NCBI RefSeq assembly: GCF_958450345.1
Contig: NC_088780.1
Location: 36,479,667 to 36,543,666 of the forward strand
Direction: 5' to 3'
Length of the DNA stretch: 64,000 nucleotides
Origin: Calliphora vicina
Lineage: Eukaryota; Arthropoda; Insecta; Diptera; Calliphoridae
Part shown: positions 1 to 11,291 of the stretch, one piece after another
Numbering within the stretch: position 1 is the first letter of the stretch
Layout of the letters: every line of letters starts with the position of its first letter
Program-made: the position numbers and the translations under genes
The notes under the pieces: generated by a model
What the model was told of the DNA's origin: nothing
The model's input: the letters and a program-made list of their open reading frames with translations, nothing else
Database searches by the model: none

Positions 1-1319
1 TAAATAAGATAAAGGAGCTTATTAGAGGATCCATGATTTGCCTTTTTTGGATGTTTTACTAAAACCTATTTTTTTTTAAATTGGCAAAATTTGGATATTT
101 CTGGGGCGACTATGTCGGCTTGCATGAGCCAAGTCTTTGCATTAAGATCTCTTTTCGGATCATATACAAGTTTTATATAGTCCCGATGAAAATTTTTTCT
201 GCAAAAAAAAATATAGGGTATTTTTTGAGAAAAAACGTGAAAAATACGGAATTTTTTACATGTTCCTACTTGTGATGCATGTAGCTTTTTACGATATAAG
301 TTGTTTTGTTTTTATTGAGAATTTTATATCAAATATAGCTGATATTTTTAAAAAAGAATGTTGAACCTCCATATGCCCGGCATATCTAAAAAACAAAAAA
401 AAATACTCAGAATTAAAAAAAAAAATCTTGAACTAAAATAGATACTTATGTATATATGTAAGGAATATTTATATTTTAAATTTTAGCTCATTCCTATCAT
501 ACTTGGATTTTTGGCAATTTTTTTAAAAAATGTGAGACCCGAGGTGGTGTGTAATTTTGCTAATTAAGCGTAAGGTGCTTTATTTACAACTTTGGTATCT
601 TTGGTGACCCCCACTGAAATGTTCCGGCAGATATTTTCGTAGAATATAATATTAATCCTTAAATGTTAATTTTGAAAGGAGTTTTTTTCATTTTCTCGAA
701 ACAAGGGTCAAAATGACTTCTAAAAGTAGGTGCTAGTGGGTTAAGATCTACACAAAAATGTTCCCCACAAAATTCCACGATTAGTATATGGCTCACTTCG
801 ATCTAAAACCTAAAATTTGACAAACTGTAAAAAAAATTTCAGACCAGCTGGACTATAAGTTTATTCAACAAAAATTATATACTCAACATGCCCTTTCAGA
901 ATTATAGGTTCACTGTTCTGTTCCAACCAATAAGTCTCAATTTGGTGGACAGTGTAATTTTCTGTGTATTTAAAATATTATTAAATATGGAATAAATATC
1001 TTAATACATGCTGAGAGTTCCGAAAAAAATCAGTAAATTGGTATCATTTTAATTTCAATTACACAAAAGCTGTAATTTTCAATTCTAAACCAACATATAA
1101 TTAGCGCGCAATTAGAAAAATTATTAATCCTAACAATTTTAGACGCAACTGAGAGTTAAATATATTAAAAATATTTACTCTCTCCTAAATTTGTATGGCT
1201 GACACAACAACAAATTACATTGATTACCACATATTTGTTGCAAGACTTAAGTTTTTTACAACACACATAGGTTTTTCTGTCTCTCATTTACTCTTCTGTG
1301 TATATTTCATTCTATCTGA
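1..1319. other. AT-rich DNA, no gene recognised
   Basis: No open frame here resembles a known protein; the longest, on the + strand at 81-275, is a low-complexity Phe/Ile/Lys/Tyr-rich frame of the sort AT-rich DNA gives by chance. Homopolymer A and T runs are frequent. I see no terminal repeats, RNA gene or regulatory motif that I would defend. Confidence 0.6.
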
Positions 1320-1327
1320 GTATATAA

Positions 1328-1732
1328 CAGTGATGTTCAAAAATAAAAATGAAGATATTTGGTGAGAGAGCTACCCAGCAAACATAATGTCAAACACTTA
1401 AAATAACAACAAAATGAAGAAAGTTTAAATTTATAATTTTTGTCAAATAAAACCAATTTATTAAATGAATATAATTTAAATTTTAAGGAAATGAAAGAAT
1501 ATACATTATACGTCCGAAATACTCTCAAATTTTTTATTTATTTTTAACTTTGTTTTTTTTGTGTTCAATTGTAATTGAAACGCGGGTGTTTGCTATGCTT
1601 CATCCAAAAACCAACCAACAACAATGCTTATTGAATTTCTGAAAAAATGAGACATTTATTACGCTCTTTAAAAGAGCGTAACAAATGTGTTTAAATTTTT
1701 TAAACAATTGTTGTATGGGATGAACATCACTG
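1328..1732. mobile_element. hAT-type MITE, 405 bp, intact 8-bp TSD
   Basis: The ends are inverted repeats starting CAGTGATGTTCA. The flanks are identical 8-bp direct repeats, GTATATAA at 1320-1327 and 1733-1740. An 8-bp duplication with a CAGTG-type terminus is the signature of the hAT superfamily. There is no transposase, so it is a non-autonomous element moved by a hAT enzyme elsewhere. An internal hairpin (GCTCTTTAAAAGAGC) lies near 1663-1677. Retained TSD and termini suggest fairly recent insertion. Confidence 0.85.
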
Positions 1733-1740
1733 GTATATAA

Positions 1741-2940
1741 CTACAAAATGATGGTCGTGTCTTAAGAATGTTTTTTTTTTTTTGAACACTAACACACAAA
1801 AATATTTGATTTTAACATTAATGGTTAAAAGACAACATTATTTTCTTAATAAAAATTCTTTACACCTTTCAAGTTAATACTTTCTGTATATGCTTATTTA
1901 CATCTTCATTCCTTAATACTATTTTCACAATCTCGTAATAAACTTAAATCCCCGTGATTTAAGTATTTCGTATAACAATATTTCAACTTATCATTGTTAT
2001 AAATTCAAATCACTCATACGCTGTGTTAACCCAGCTTGCATGTTTCACATAAATACATTCATGGCTTCCATTCTTAATGTATGTTATTTTCCAACATAGT
2101 CTTTATATTATGCTGCTTGTTTTTTAATGCTGAAAATATGGTAATTTATGAGTTGAATTTTTTTTACAGTTTCTCAAAACACAAAAGTTAAAATATACCA
2201 AACTTACCTCAACAACAATAACTCTTGTCTAAGGAGTTATAAATTAAAGCAGCACCAGGCACTGCATAACTATTAAACTAATATTTTGTTGAGTATGTAA
2301 TATTCTTGCTTTTTATATCGTATTTACTTGGAAGTTTAAAAATAAATGAAAAATGTTCACTTTGTTAAGCTATTTAAAAGCCAAACAAAGAATTTACTCT
2401 GTAGGGTTTTAGTGTTATTTTGTAAACCTCTTATTGCCACTTTAAAATGTAGTATTTTACATTTTAACCACTAGAATGAAGCTCTGCTTGTTTTACGTCT
2501 CTATATATCATGCTGTGATATTTATGCCTTATTTTTTATAGTAATTTTCAGTGAAATGAAAAACAGAAAGCTTTAGTCAGATTTAAAAAAATTGTGGGGT
2601 TTTATAAAATAAAAATACTACATATTTATGCTCATGGTAAAAATAAGGTGTCTACTTATTTTCTGAAGGTTTTTAACAATCATCTTAAAGTAAATTTTTG
2701 GAATAAATCACACATGATTTATGGAGGAAATCAAAGACATGATAAAGACAAACACATAAACTAAATGTATTTTATAACAGTTATTTTAAGTAATTTATTT
2801 TTATTAACTGTAAATAAGTGTTAATTGCTATCACCTGTAGTTGAGGACGAGTTATTTTTTGTCTATGATTTTTATATTTCGTTGTTTTTTCATGTATTCG
2901 CTTTCTGACACTTAAATGATATAGTTTATTTGTAAGAGAC
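1741..2940. other. AT-rich DNA, no gene recognised
   Basis: About 1.2 kb with no recognisable coding or structural-RNA content and no clear terminal repeats. It could be old intergenic or intronic DNA; the sequence does not say which. Confidence 0.55.
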
Positions 2941-3018
2941 TTATGCGTATCTAAAAATGCGCGATTTACAATAAAATCGTATCTTTTGAACGCGCTTTTT
3001 GTTTTTAATAACTTATAT

Positions 3019-4204
3019 CGCTGGCTTAACATGCAAAGGCTCTAAGTCCACTTTTTTTAGAAATTGAGATTTTAATGCAGTAATGTACAATAAGTAAAAA
3101 TACATCGATTACAAAGAAAAAAATTGCAGTTATCTCGATTTTTGTTGTTGTTTTGTAGTGATGAGCAAAAGCGCTTAGTCCAATTTATCACAAGAAAAAG
3201 CTCTAAGTCCCTATAAAAGGTACAGTTTATGTAAAATTGTTCAATTACATGTATTAAAACAAGTAAGTAAATGAGCAAAATCATTTTTCTTTTAAAATTT
3301 CAATAATTTATTTTCTGAAGAGGGTCTTATATGGGAGCTATGACAAATTATGGACCGATCGCCATGAGTTATTTGCGTTGAATTTTATGTGTATACCAAT
3401 ATTTTTAAGAGATTTATGCTCGTTAAAGTGATTTTTGGAAGCGGGCTTTATATGGGAGCTATGACTAATTATTGACCGATCGGCATCAAATTAGGTGACA
3501 TGATTTCCATATATTAAACTTACTTAGACTAAATTTGTGTAGATACCTATATGAATTAAACATTTATGACAGATAAAGTATTTCGGGAGGACATTTGTAT
3601 GGGAGGTAGGGGAAATGGGCCGATTTCAGCCAGTTTCAATAGGCTTAAACAAATGTATGTACCACATTTTTTTCGAAATATCTTCCAAATCAATCGACTC
3701 ATGAAGTGATTCTGAGTCTATCGGTATAAGTTAAGGTGGGTTTAGATTAATATTTTTGGGCGTTATAAACATCTACACAAACACATTATAGCTATATTCG
3801 TGCCGAATCTTATATACCCTTCACCAAATTGTACTTTAAAATTTAAATTAGGTATAATTAGGTATACAAAATTTAAATTTTTTTTTTTTAAATTTTAATT
3901 TATTTTTTGTTTTTTAAATTTAAATGTAAAAAAAATTTTTTTGATGAAAAAAAAATCGGGTTAAAAAATATTTTTCCCGATTTTGACCCACTGAAAGACA
4001 AGTTCTAAGAAAAAGATTTAAGTCCATCAAAAAATACAAACTAAGCAATAGAAAAAGCTCTAAGCATATAGTAAACAAAGAAAACTGCAAAAAAATGCGT
4101 TTACAGAATTCAAAAATGTTTACGGAAAAAAGTTTGAATGTTTTTTGTCTCTCCTGTAAAATTTGAAAATATGGAATATAGAGCCTTTGCATGTTAAGCC
4201 AGCG
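3019..4204. mobile_element. TIR element of unknown superfamily inside the mariner
   Basis: A perfect 25-bp inverted repeat bounds this 1,186-bp segment (3019-3043 and 4180-4204, starting CGCTGGCTTAAC). It is flanked by ATAT on both sides (3015-3018, 4205-4208), and removing it rejoins the mariner found uninterrupted at 27650-27760, so insertion is certain. ATAT is self-complementary, so the TSD may be ATAT or just TA with a TIR starting TCGCTGG. A motif like GCTCTAAGTCC recurs near the left end (3038, 3170, 3200) and weakly near the right (4014, 4049), as expected for subterminal transposase-binding repeats. The middle is a captured or inserted dispersed repeat. No transposase is seen; the superfamily is undetermined. 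Confidence 0.8.
3262..3860. repeat. Dispersed fly repeat (TATGGGAGCTATGAC family)
   Basis: This stretch closely matches 54446-55200: the opening AGTAAATGAGCAAAATCA, repeated TATGGGAGCTATGAC..GGACCGAT blocks, and the ending CCGAATCTTATATACCC..CACCAAA. I recognise it as a common non-coding interspersed repeat of flies, probably DINE-1/Helentron-like, but the class is an inference from terminal motifs only. Confidence 0.55.
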
Positions 4205-5114
4205 ATATGTCATTTTGAAAGGTACATATCTGTCATTCATTCTACCTTAATTACTGAACATTATAGTGTAAACAACAATTTTTTTTTTTTCTTCGAAAAT
4301 GTCGAATTTTATGTCAACATAGCGTCATATGCGGGAAGTTTTGCTTTACTTTAACTTCTCGGTTTTAATATGCGAGAGATGGTTTGTGCGACTCAGAAGT
4401 GGTAATTTTGACCATGAATTGGAGGTATTACTCCATGAAGATCTTGAAAATCATTGGGAGCTACTCATTCACCAATCAAATGTTTGCAAGCTGCAGAATT
4501 CATACAAAAACAAGGACATTGGGTATTATACGAATTAAAGCTGATAGACCTTGAATGATTTATATGTCTGACATGTTGCACGAACACTATATAAGATAAT
4601 CATTTTTGCACCGAATGGTTACTTGCGATGAAAAATTTATCGATTATGATAACCCGATAGATTGTATGTGAAGCACGGCCAACCAGCCGAATCGACATCA
4701 AAGCCAAATAGCCATGACACTAAGGTAATGCTCATTATTTGTTGAGACCAAAATGGTCCTATTATTAGCTGCTGAAATCTTGCATTTAGCTTTTTATAAA
4801 AACAATTATAGTATATAACTTACAAAATTCCAACCGATTTCAACGAACCAAAAACGCACAATATTACAGTGATATTTTGTGCTTACGAATTATCAATAAT
4901 TTTCTGCTAGTTTTTGCTTATTTTTAAGAAATCAAGTTTTGTTTCAGGCAACTTTGGCTTCTAAAATGTGCTCACTTCTTAATAAATACGAAATTAACCG
5001 TAAGCTCTCTTTTGTTGTGTCTTATTTCTGACTTTCTGGTTGAATTTTCCGTTTTGGTGTATTTAGGGACTTATAGTAAAATTTCACGGATAATATTTTT
5101 GTGGAAAATTTTAA

Positions 5115-5199
5115 CCCCTTAAATCCCTGTTTTAATGGTGTTTGTTGCTCTTTTTTAAAAGAAGGACAAAAAAGACTCATGCATTGTGGATTTAGAGGG
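5115..5199. mobile_element. piggyBac-type mini-element, copy 1
   Basis: TTAA (5111-5114) is followed by CCCCTTAAATCC, and the other end reads GGATTTAGAGGG then TTAA (5200-5203). TTAA targets with CCC..GGG termini are the piggyBac signature. At 85 bp it has no coding capacity. Confidence 0.6.
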
Positions 5200-5427
5200 T
5201 TAACATATTATACAAAAATGTTTTTCGTAACATTTTACATAAATTTGCTGAATACATTTTATACCTAAAATATTCTTTAAAATTAAATTCTTAATAAATG
5301 CGAAATTAACCCAAGGCTCTCTTTTGTTATGTCTTATTTCTGACTTTCTGCTTGAATTTTCCGTTTTGATGTATTCAGGGACTTATAGTATAATTTCACG
5401 TATAATTTTTTTTCCAGAACATTTTAA

Positions 5428-5527
5428 CCCCTTAAATCTTTGTTTTAATGGAGTGCAACTCTTTTAAAAGAAGGACAACTCTTTTAAAAGAAGGACAAAA
5501 AAACCCATGCCTTGAGGATTTAGAGGG
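5428..5527. mobile_element. piggyBac-type mini-element, copy 2
   Basis: The counterpart of the element at 5115 in the second tandem unit, between TTAA at 5424-5427 and 5528-5531. It is 100 bp; the extra length comes from the internal AAAAGAAGGAC doubling. Confidence 0.6.
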
Positions 5528-5600
5528 TTAACATATTTTACAAAAATATTCTCCGTAACATTTTATATAACATTGCTGAACACATTTTATACCTAAAATG

Positions 5601-7554
5601 TAGGTATCACATGGTTTCTTATGACGATTAACAATAAAAATGTGCCAGAGTTGGGAAACCTTAAAACCCCCCTCAAATGAAATTCAGATGTAAACTGATC
5701 TGAATTTCATCTATCAAATCTATCAAAATTTATTGGTCGGACCTTGTAATTTTGGAAAAAATTTGATTTTGTTGTATAGTGTAATTGTTATTCGTTTTTA
5801 AAAGTAAACTTATTAATAAAACTAAAATAAGTTTAATTTTATATGAATATTTCGACCTGTGCCGGCAATAGGGTAAATGTCCAAAATCTATAGATATATT
5901 AAAATAATTTCTTGCAATTGAAAATAGTATAGAATTTCTTCCGAGGTAGTGTAGTTTAGCAGCCTCTCCCGCTCATTCTACTGAAGTAGAAGTACCCATT
6001 TTGCATTACTTAATTAGCTCAACTCCTTGCCTGCAATATTTCCATATAAATGAAATTAATTTGGCTAAGGGTTTTCTCCCACTGTGAATCGGTCCAAAAT
6101 TTGTTCTTTGAAAATTGTATTCTTTCATATCCTCGTTACGGCTTAACTAACAAAGGTATGGGAATAAAATTTAAGTATGTGGTTAAATATTGTTTCCATT
6201 TCTATAGTTTGTTCTCTTTCATCTCATACCCACATTGAAAAAAAAACTAATGAATAGAATTAGTTAAAATCATTTTCAGTAATGTTTATATCCTTAAAAC
6301 TTTGAAGTCCTCTGAAAAGTACAAAATATCATATAATGAAAAACTGAAAATGCAGTTGGACTAAATAGGAAATCTAGTTTTGTACAGATATGGTCTCATT
6401 CAAGTCCAGTAAAAAATTCAAATTGTATAGTAGAGCTTCACATATTCTACATATGTCTGTATAACAGAATAATTATTACATCTATGGATTTTGTTATCAT
6501 CAATAGTCCAAAGTACACAAAATATGTGAATAGTTAATGACGACGTAAGCAATAGTTTTGTTAAACATTTCTGTTTATTGTCTGTATATGGGTTAACGAA
6601 AACAACAAACAAACAAATAAAAATAATAACACCATAAAAAAACAACAATGTAGTTTAATGTTGGTACCGCCAGTCTCCTTTAACTGAAAAAGTAGATTTA
6701 TGTGTCTGTTACCATATATTCGAGTATTTGTGTAAGAGTAAAGTATATTTGGTGGTAATTTATGACTCTTTTATTTCTCTTGTTTTCAGTATATGAATAT
6801 GAGTGCGAGCAAGTAGGTTAAATATTCCATGCACTGATTACAGTTTTATAGCAGAAGTAAAAGATATTGTTTTGTATTTTTGTGTGGGAAATACCCTATA
6901 ATTGTGTTGTTGGTATTGCTTTTTATTCATGTTTATATTAAAGTATCTGAACATAAAAATATCAATAATCAGACCTTTTAATCTAGTAAAATAAACTTTT
7001 ACAGTAGTTTCCATTTGTACATATAGAAAATATATACTGTGAAGGGAAATCGAGCAGAAATTTATGTATGAACAATTAAACCATCTGACTTAATTCCATT
7101 TAAGATCCATAGATACATATATAATAAGTCCTTCAAACAGTGTCAAAATGCTTAAAATATACCACCTTTAATATATTCTCAAATATATTCATAATAATCA
7201 ATTTCATGAAAATTGGAAAAAAAGATAAACGAAAATAAATTATATATTTAAGATTACAAATTAAAATTCAGGTAAGACAATGAAGAACAACAGCAGAAAG
7301 AGAAATTAAACGTTCACTTGTCTGAAAAGTCAGAGATGTATGAAAAATAATTCACTCCTCCACTTCAGACAACTAGTAGTTTCATAAATATGGCCAACCA
7401 GACGTATGAATAATAATGAGTTTTTCGTTTTGTTATTTATTTGTAAAACTCATACGTAGCCATGTACTTTTAAATTTATATTAAACGTACAAAATCAGCA
7501 AAAATAAAAAGAAAACAGAAAAATACAATTGAATCTCAGTGAGGTATATATGTA
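5601..7554. other. AT-rich DNA, no gene recognised
   Basis: About 1.95 kb without a recognisable gene. A short perfect hairpin (ATGAAATTCAGAT at 5677-5689, complement at 5698-5710, 8-base loop) is the only structure I would point to. Open frames at 6050-6238 (+) and 6418-6648 (-) resemble nothing known. Confidence 0.5.
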
Positions 7555-7955
7555 CATTAGGCCGGGTCGATTTGTAATCGTATATCAGAAACGCAATCTA
7601 CGGAAGATTCTAAGAAAGTTTCCTCAAGAAACCATAGGTCTAAAATCAAATCCTATCTTGCGCATTTCGTCTTTTATCCAATAAAAAAAACTATTAAAAA
7701 AATATGTATTGAAACATCATTGGATAAAAGACGAAATGCGCAAGATAGGATTTGATTTTAGACCTATGGTTTCTTGGGGAACATTTTTTAGAATTTTCCA
7801 TAGAATGGGTTTCTGCTATCCGATTTTTCGTGAATTCAATGATTTTTATAAAATTTAACGTGGAGTTTGCCTTAAAATTGACGAAATGAGATTAGTGGTC
7901 GTGGCACTTACCATACAAAGAGAACTATAAGTGTGGAAGTCTTAAAAATTTATAC
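7555..7955. repeat. Dispersed repeat with a 58-bp perfect palindrome
   Basis: After a TA at 7553-7554 the sequence opens CATTAGGCCGGGTCGATTTG, resembling the CATTAG-type termini of the elements at 40886 and 57959. Inside, 7625-7682 and 7719-7776 are exact reverse complements of 58 bp separated by 36 bp. The repeat probably resumes after the hAT insertion at 9374, but I cannot place its right end. Confidence 0.5.
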
Positions 7956-9365
7956 TAGTGTTTATAAAAAACGGGTTTGTCGGTTAACCGAAAATTGGCC
8001 TTTTTTAAAAAACCGGTTTTTCGGTTAACCGACATTGAAAAAACCGGTTAAACTGGTTAACCGTCATATATGTGTAGAACACACAAAATGACCAATAAAG
8101 TATATACAGCTTTAAAATTTGTAGTTTTTAGTAGTCAGGAATGGTTAATATTAAATAACTATAAATATTCAAAAGAGCTGAGTGCATTTTGTTTTGTAAA
8201 AATTTAAAAATTATTATCTCAGTCAAATGCAATTGAGTATAAATATGTTACTAAATATATAATACTTGTTTTAATTATTGGTTTATTCATTAAATTTCAA
8301 CCAGAAAATGTAAATCAAGTTTTTAATTAAATACTTGATAATTTCGAAATTTATTATCACCTCGACTTTCTGATATGAAACAGAAAATGTTACAAGTCCC
8401 AAAAAAGGTCCTATAAGATGCAAACGCACTTCTTCTTAGGTGTGATTATTTGTCATTATAAATCATACCAAATAATTAATAAAACTCTATTATCAGATTT
8501 CAAAAATATTTCAAATCATGGATTTTAGAACGTTTTTTGTCTCTCCTGTAATATTTCTGCAAAGCTAACGAAATGATTAATAAATTAAAATTTTAAGGAC
8601 AAAACACCCTAATGAAGTCAATTTTTTTGAAAGAAGGTAGATTTAATTTAACGTTTGGTAAAATCATCACAATGTTTTTAATGAATCATTAGTAAGATTT
8701 AGCCTAAACTTATAGAATTATACGGAATTTAATTTTATTTTTTAACTCTTCAAGCTATTTTTGACAAAATTGTTTGACCAAACAACCGAAATATCAAAGT
8801 ATCATTATTCGTTGAATTCAGAACAATAATTGTCACAAAGAATGAGTGAAAGTCTCTTAAAAAACTGATATTTACAATATTTTGAAATTATGTAATATAT
8901 TTATCTAACAAGAGCACCCTGACGGCAAAGTTTTGCAAAAAATCATAAACGATGACTTCAAAAAACATAATTGTATAGCAAAATGACAATAGATGCCAAC
9001 AAACTATGTTTTAAAGACTATAGAAAATGTGGTTAGTAAACTAACCACCAAAACGCAAAGAGTTAATAGTGTTATTATGTGCAATTGCTTCTGTGCAATT
9101 GATCGTCATCTACTATTTAGAATCATTGTAATTCTTAAAAATATTAATCTAAACAGGTTTGTATTGTAAATCAGCAGTTTAGGTTTCAAATCAGACCAAT
9201 AATGAATACTAAAACTGCACAAAAATTTTAAAAACCGGTTAAGCGAGTGATAAAAACCGGATAAACCGATTAACCGAAAATCAACATTTTAAATTAACCG
9301 GTTCGAAAAAAAACCGAGATTTCGAAGAAAAACCGGTTTTTCGGCTAACCGGATTATAAACACTA
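7956..9365. mobile_element. hAT element, 1,410 bp, intact 8-bp TSD
   Basis: Termini are inverted repeats beginning TAGTGTTTATAA, with ATTTATAC duplicated exactly at 7948-7955 and 9366-9373. Both subterminal zones are packed with the motif AACCGGTTTTTCGGTTAACC and variants (7976-8065 on the left, about 9228-9350 on the right), in both orientations, as expected for hAT transposase binding. The interior has no readable transposase, so this is a non-autonomous or heavily decayed copy. Confidence 0.87.
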
Positions 9366-9373
9366 ATTTATAC

Positions 9374-9870
9374 GAACAAATTTGTTATGACTGCATGAAA
9401 TTGAACCAAAAGCGGGAGTGATCTGAACAAGTGGTTTGTCACTCTGCATTACTTAGATACTTCTAAAAATTTTACATAGTTTGGCTGAAAATTGTAGGGT
9501 TTGGAATAGTGGGCTTGTCTTAGAAATTTCAAATTTATTTTATAATCATAAATTTTTTTTAAATACACAATTTTAAATCTGTTCCTACCCTTAATTTAAA
9601 TAGATTATTTTATTAGAATCAAAAGAAATTTCTAGATTTTTTGTGTAAACGATATCTGAAATTTTGTATATTTTATATGCATACATATAAACATCAATGG
9701 GTAAAAAAATCCAATAGGTAGTGGAATAAGATCCACATTAATGTACATATTTTAAACATCTTACTACTTAAATATTCTGTTTTCTGCAAGAATCTTTAAG
9801 ATGAATAATTTTATATTAATCATACGCACAGGAGAGCAAACAATTGTGTTTGGATAAATAAATAAGAAAA
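9374..9870. other. Unassigned AT-rich stretch
   Basis: Probably the right part of the dispersed repeat interrupted by the hAT element, passing into undistinguished AT-rich DNA. No coding content was recognised. Confidence 0.4.
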
Positions 9871-10082
9871 CAAGTAAGAGAGCAAGGAAGACTTTGCTGA
9901 ATCTTACATATCATTTACCAAAGTATAGTTGAAGATAAAAATTTAATTTTTTTTGAAAAAGAATTGTGGTAGACATAATTGTTATGGTGAAAAACATTTT
10001 ATATAAAAAAAATTGTTTGTCAAAAAAAACCTCAGGTTAAAAAATATGTTTACAAAATTTGATTTATTGTAGGACCAAACAA

Positions 10083-11171
10083 CAGTGCAAGCTTGGTATT
10101 CGCGACTAATTAAAAACTAGGCCTGTTGAGACAACTGAATCGCAATAATAGAATCAAAAATTTTATAGAAAAAATTTTATACAATTTTTAAAACTAGAAT
10201 TGTTTTTTATTGATATATTTTAAACTTTCTTAAGGAAATTGGAGATTTTGTGTTGCATTTTTGGCAAATTATATATTCTGTTGTCGGCTTATCATTTTCC
10301 AAAGCTCATTGTATACATATGTTTATCGACGTTATTTATACAATCGTCCACTTTAATTTTGTTTTCTTCATGACCACTATCGTATAAATCCTCTGATTCC
10401 CTATCTGATAATTTAATTTGCTCCACATTACTTTCCACATGAAATTCTTCTTGAATCCAGTGGTTTTTGTCAGCATTCTCTTTTTACATATTTTTCATCC
10501 GTTTGCCGTTTTTCATTACATGTGACAAGAGTGTGATTTGGAAGCATCCTATAATATAAACCGGATTCGTCGGCATTGTAGATTTGGTGAAGATTCAACC
10601 CATACTAATCAACGTAATCCTTAAACTCTTTCACAAATGGATTAATAAGAAGACAATATCTAGCCTGTATTGGTTTGATAAATTTTGAAATACAAAAATC
10701 GTTGCTGATATGGGAACATGTTTTCCCTTCATTTTAAAAACCACTTATGAAGCATTTTTTCAGCTTTCTTTAAGGAGCAACGTTTGCCAGGGCCACTTTC
10801 TGTTGTGCATACGAACTTTTAAATGAATTTTCTTGCTTATAATGCGATAAACTGAAGACTTATGAAACTTATTATTCACGCAAATTTAATTTATCGAATC
10901 TCCACTTTTAAATATTTTTAAAATCTCTAATTTTTGATAAATCGTTGGCTTTATAATATGTTGAACTTTTCCCATATTAAGGGATTTATTTACACAACAA
11001 ATGACACGAACAAACTGAAAAAATGGAAGATCAAAATCATCCAAAAAGGTTAATATATCAAAAGACGGGGATTTAAAAAAAAAGATAAATTTCGCGAAAA
11101 TAGATCCCCCGCAATGTTAAAAATTAAGTCGCCGCGATAACCGGGCCGTCGCGAATACCTAGCTTGCACTG
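10083..11171 (-). mobile_element. Pogo/Tigger-like DNA transposon, internally deleted
   Basis: Near-perfect inverted repeats of about 24 bp bound it: CAGTGCAAGCTTGGTATTCG at 10083 and its complement ending at 11171 with one or two mismatches. CAGTG with an ATTCG core fits pogo/Tigger elements. The right side is followed by TA; the left is preceded by AA, so the expected TA duplication is not intact. A broken transposase lies inside on the minus strand. Confidence 0.8.
10285..10976 (-). pseudogene. Pogo/Tigger (CENP-B-like) transposase remnant
   Basis: Read from 10976 downward, the frame starts MGKVQHIIKPTIYQKLEILK and continues into a CENP-B-type helix-turn-helix (FKSGDSINKICVNNKFHKSS, then VYRIISKK). 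After stops, the segment near 10555-10600 reads LHQIYNADESGLYYR, which in Tigger/jerky transposases carries the first catalytic Asp (NADESGLYYR). It goes on to MLPNHTLV and then jumps to an acidic C-terminal-type tail (SDRESEDLYDSG, about 10375-10410). The remaining catalytic core with the other two acidic residues is deleted. Stops and frameshifts make it inactive. I am confident of the family, less so of the exact edges. Confidence 0.75.
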
Positions 11172-11291
11172 TATATCCTTTACCAAAGTATACTTTAAGG
11201 TAAAGATTGAAATTTTCTTTGGAAAAAGCATTATGGTTAAAAAATTATTATACATGAAAACATTTTTTTGGTCAAAAAAAACTCAGGTTAA

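Larger units (their letters stand above)
2941..4795 (+). pseudogene. Mariner transposase remnant, split by a 1.2-kb insertion
   Basis: The transposase of this family is a DD34D cut-and-paste enzyme. The 5' terminal region (about 2941-3014) matches the left end of the mariner at 27649. It then stops and resumes at 4209 after the TIR element. Downstream the + strand reads, in broken frames, the mariner N-terminal region (SGNFDHELEVLLHED, 4390-4450), the second HTH area, and the catalytic block near 4615-4770 corresponding to HRMVTCDEKFIDYDN, where DEK holds the first catalytic Asp, followed by the usual SxAxPN-type and WWDQKG-type segments in degraded form. Stops and frameshifts are numerous and the 3' third with the last Asp is missing: similarity ends near 4795, before any right terminal repeat. 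It is inactive. Confidence 0.8.
4976..5600. repeat. Two-unit tandem repeat, period about 312 bp
   Basis: Units start at 4976 and 5288 with TTCTTAATAAATRCGAAATT and run in parallel to about 5287 and 5600, sharing the GAATTTTCCGTTTTG and GGGACTTATAGTA blocks. Divergence looks like roughly a tenth of positions. The second unit also has an internal 19-20 bp doubling (AACTCTTTTAAAAGAAGGAC, about 5456-5497). Each unit holds one piggyBac-like mini-element at the same place, so that insertion predates the duplication. Confidence 0.75.

Noticed and set aside
891..946. CACTG..CAGTG pair near 911-954 with GTTCCAA and GGTGGACA, as a solo Transib-like end
   Set aside because: Similarity to the 28222 element end is partial, spacing differs and no 5-bp duplication is present; too weak.
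4139..8546. Shared GTTTTTTGTCTCTCCTGTAA at 4139 and 8527
   Set aside because: One isolated match of about 20 bp with unrelated surroundings; not enough to claim homology.
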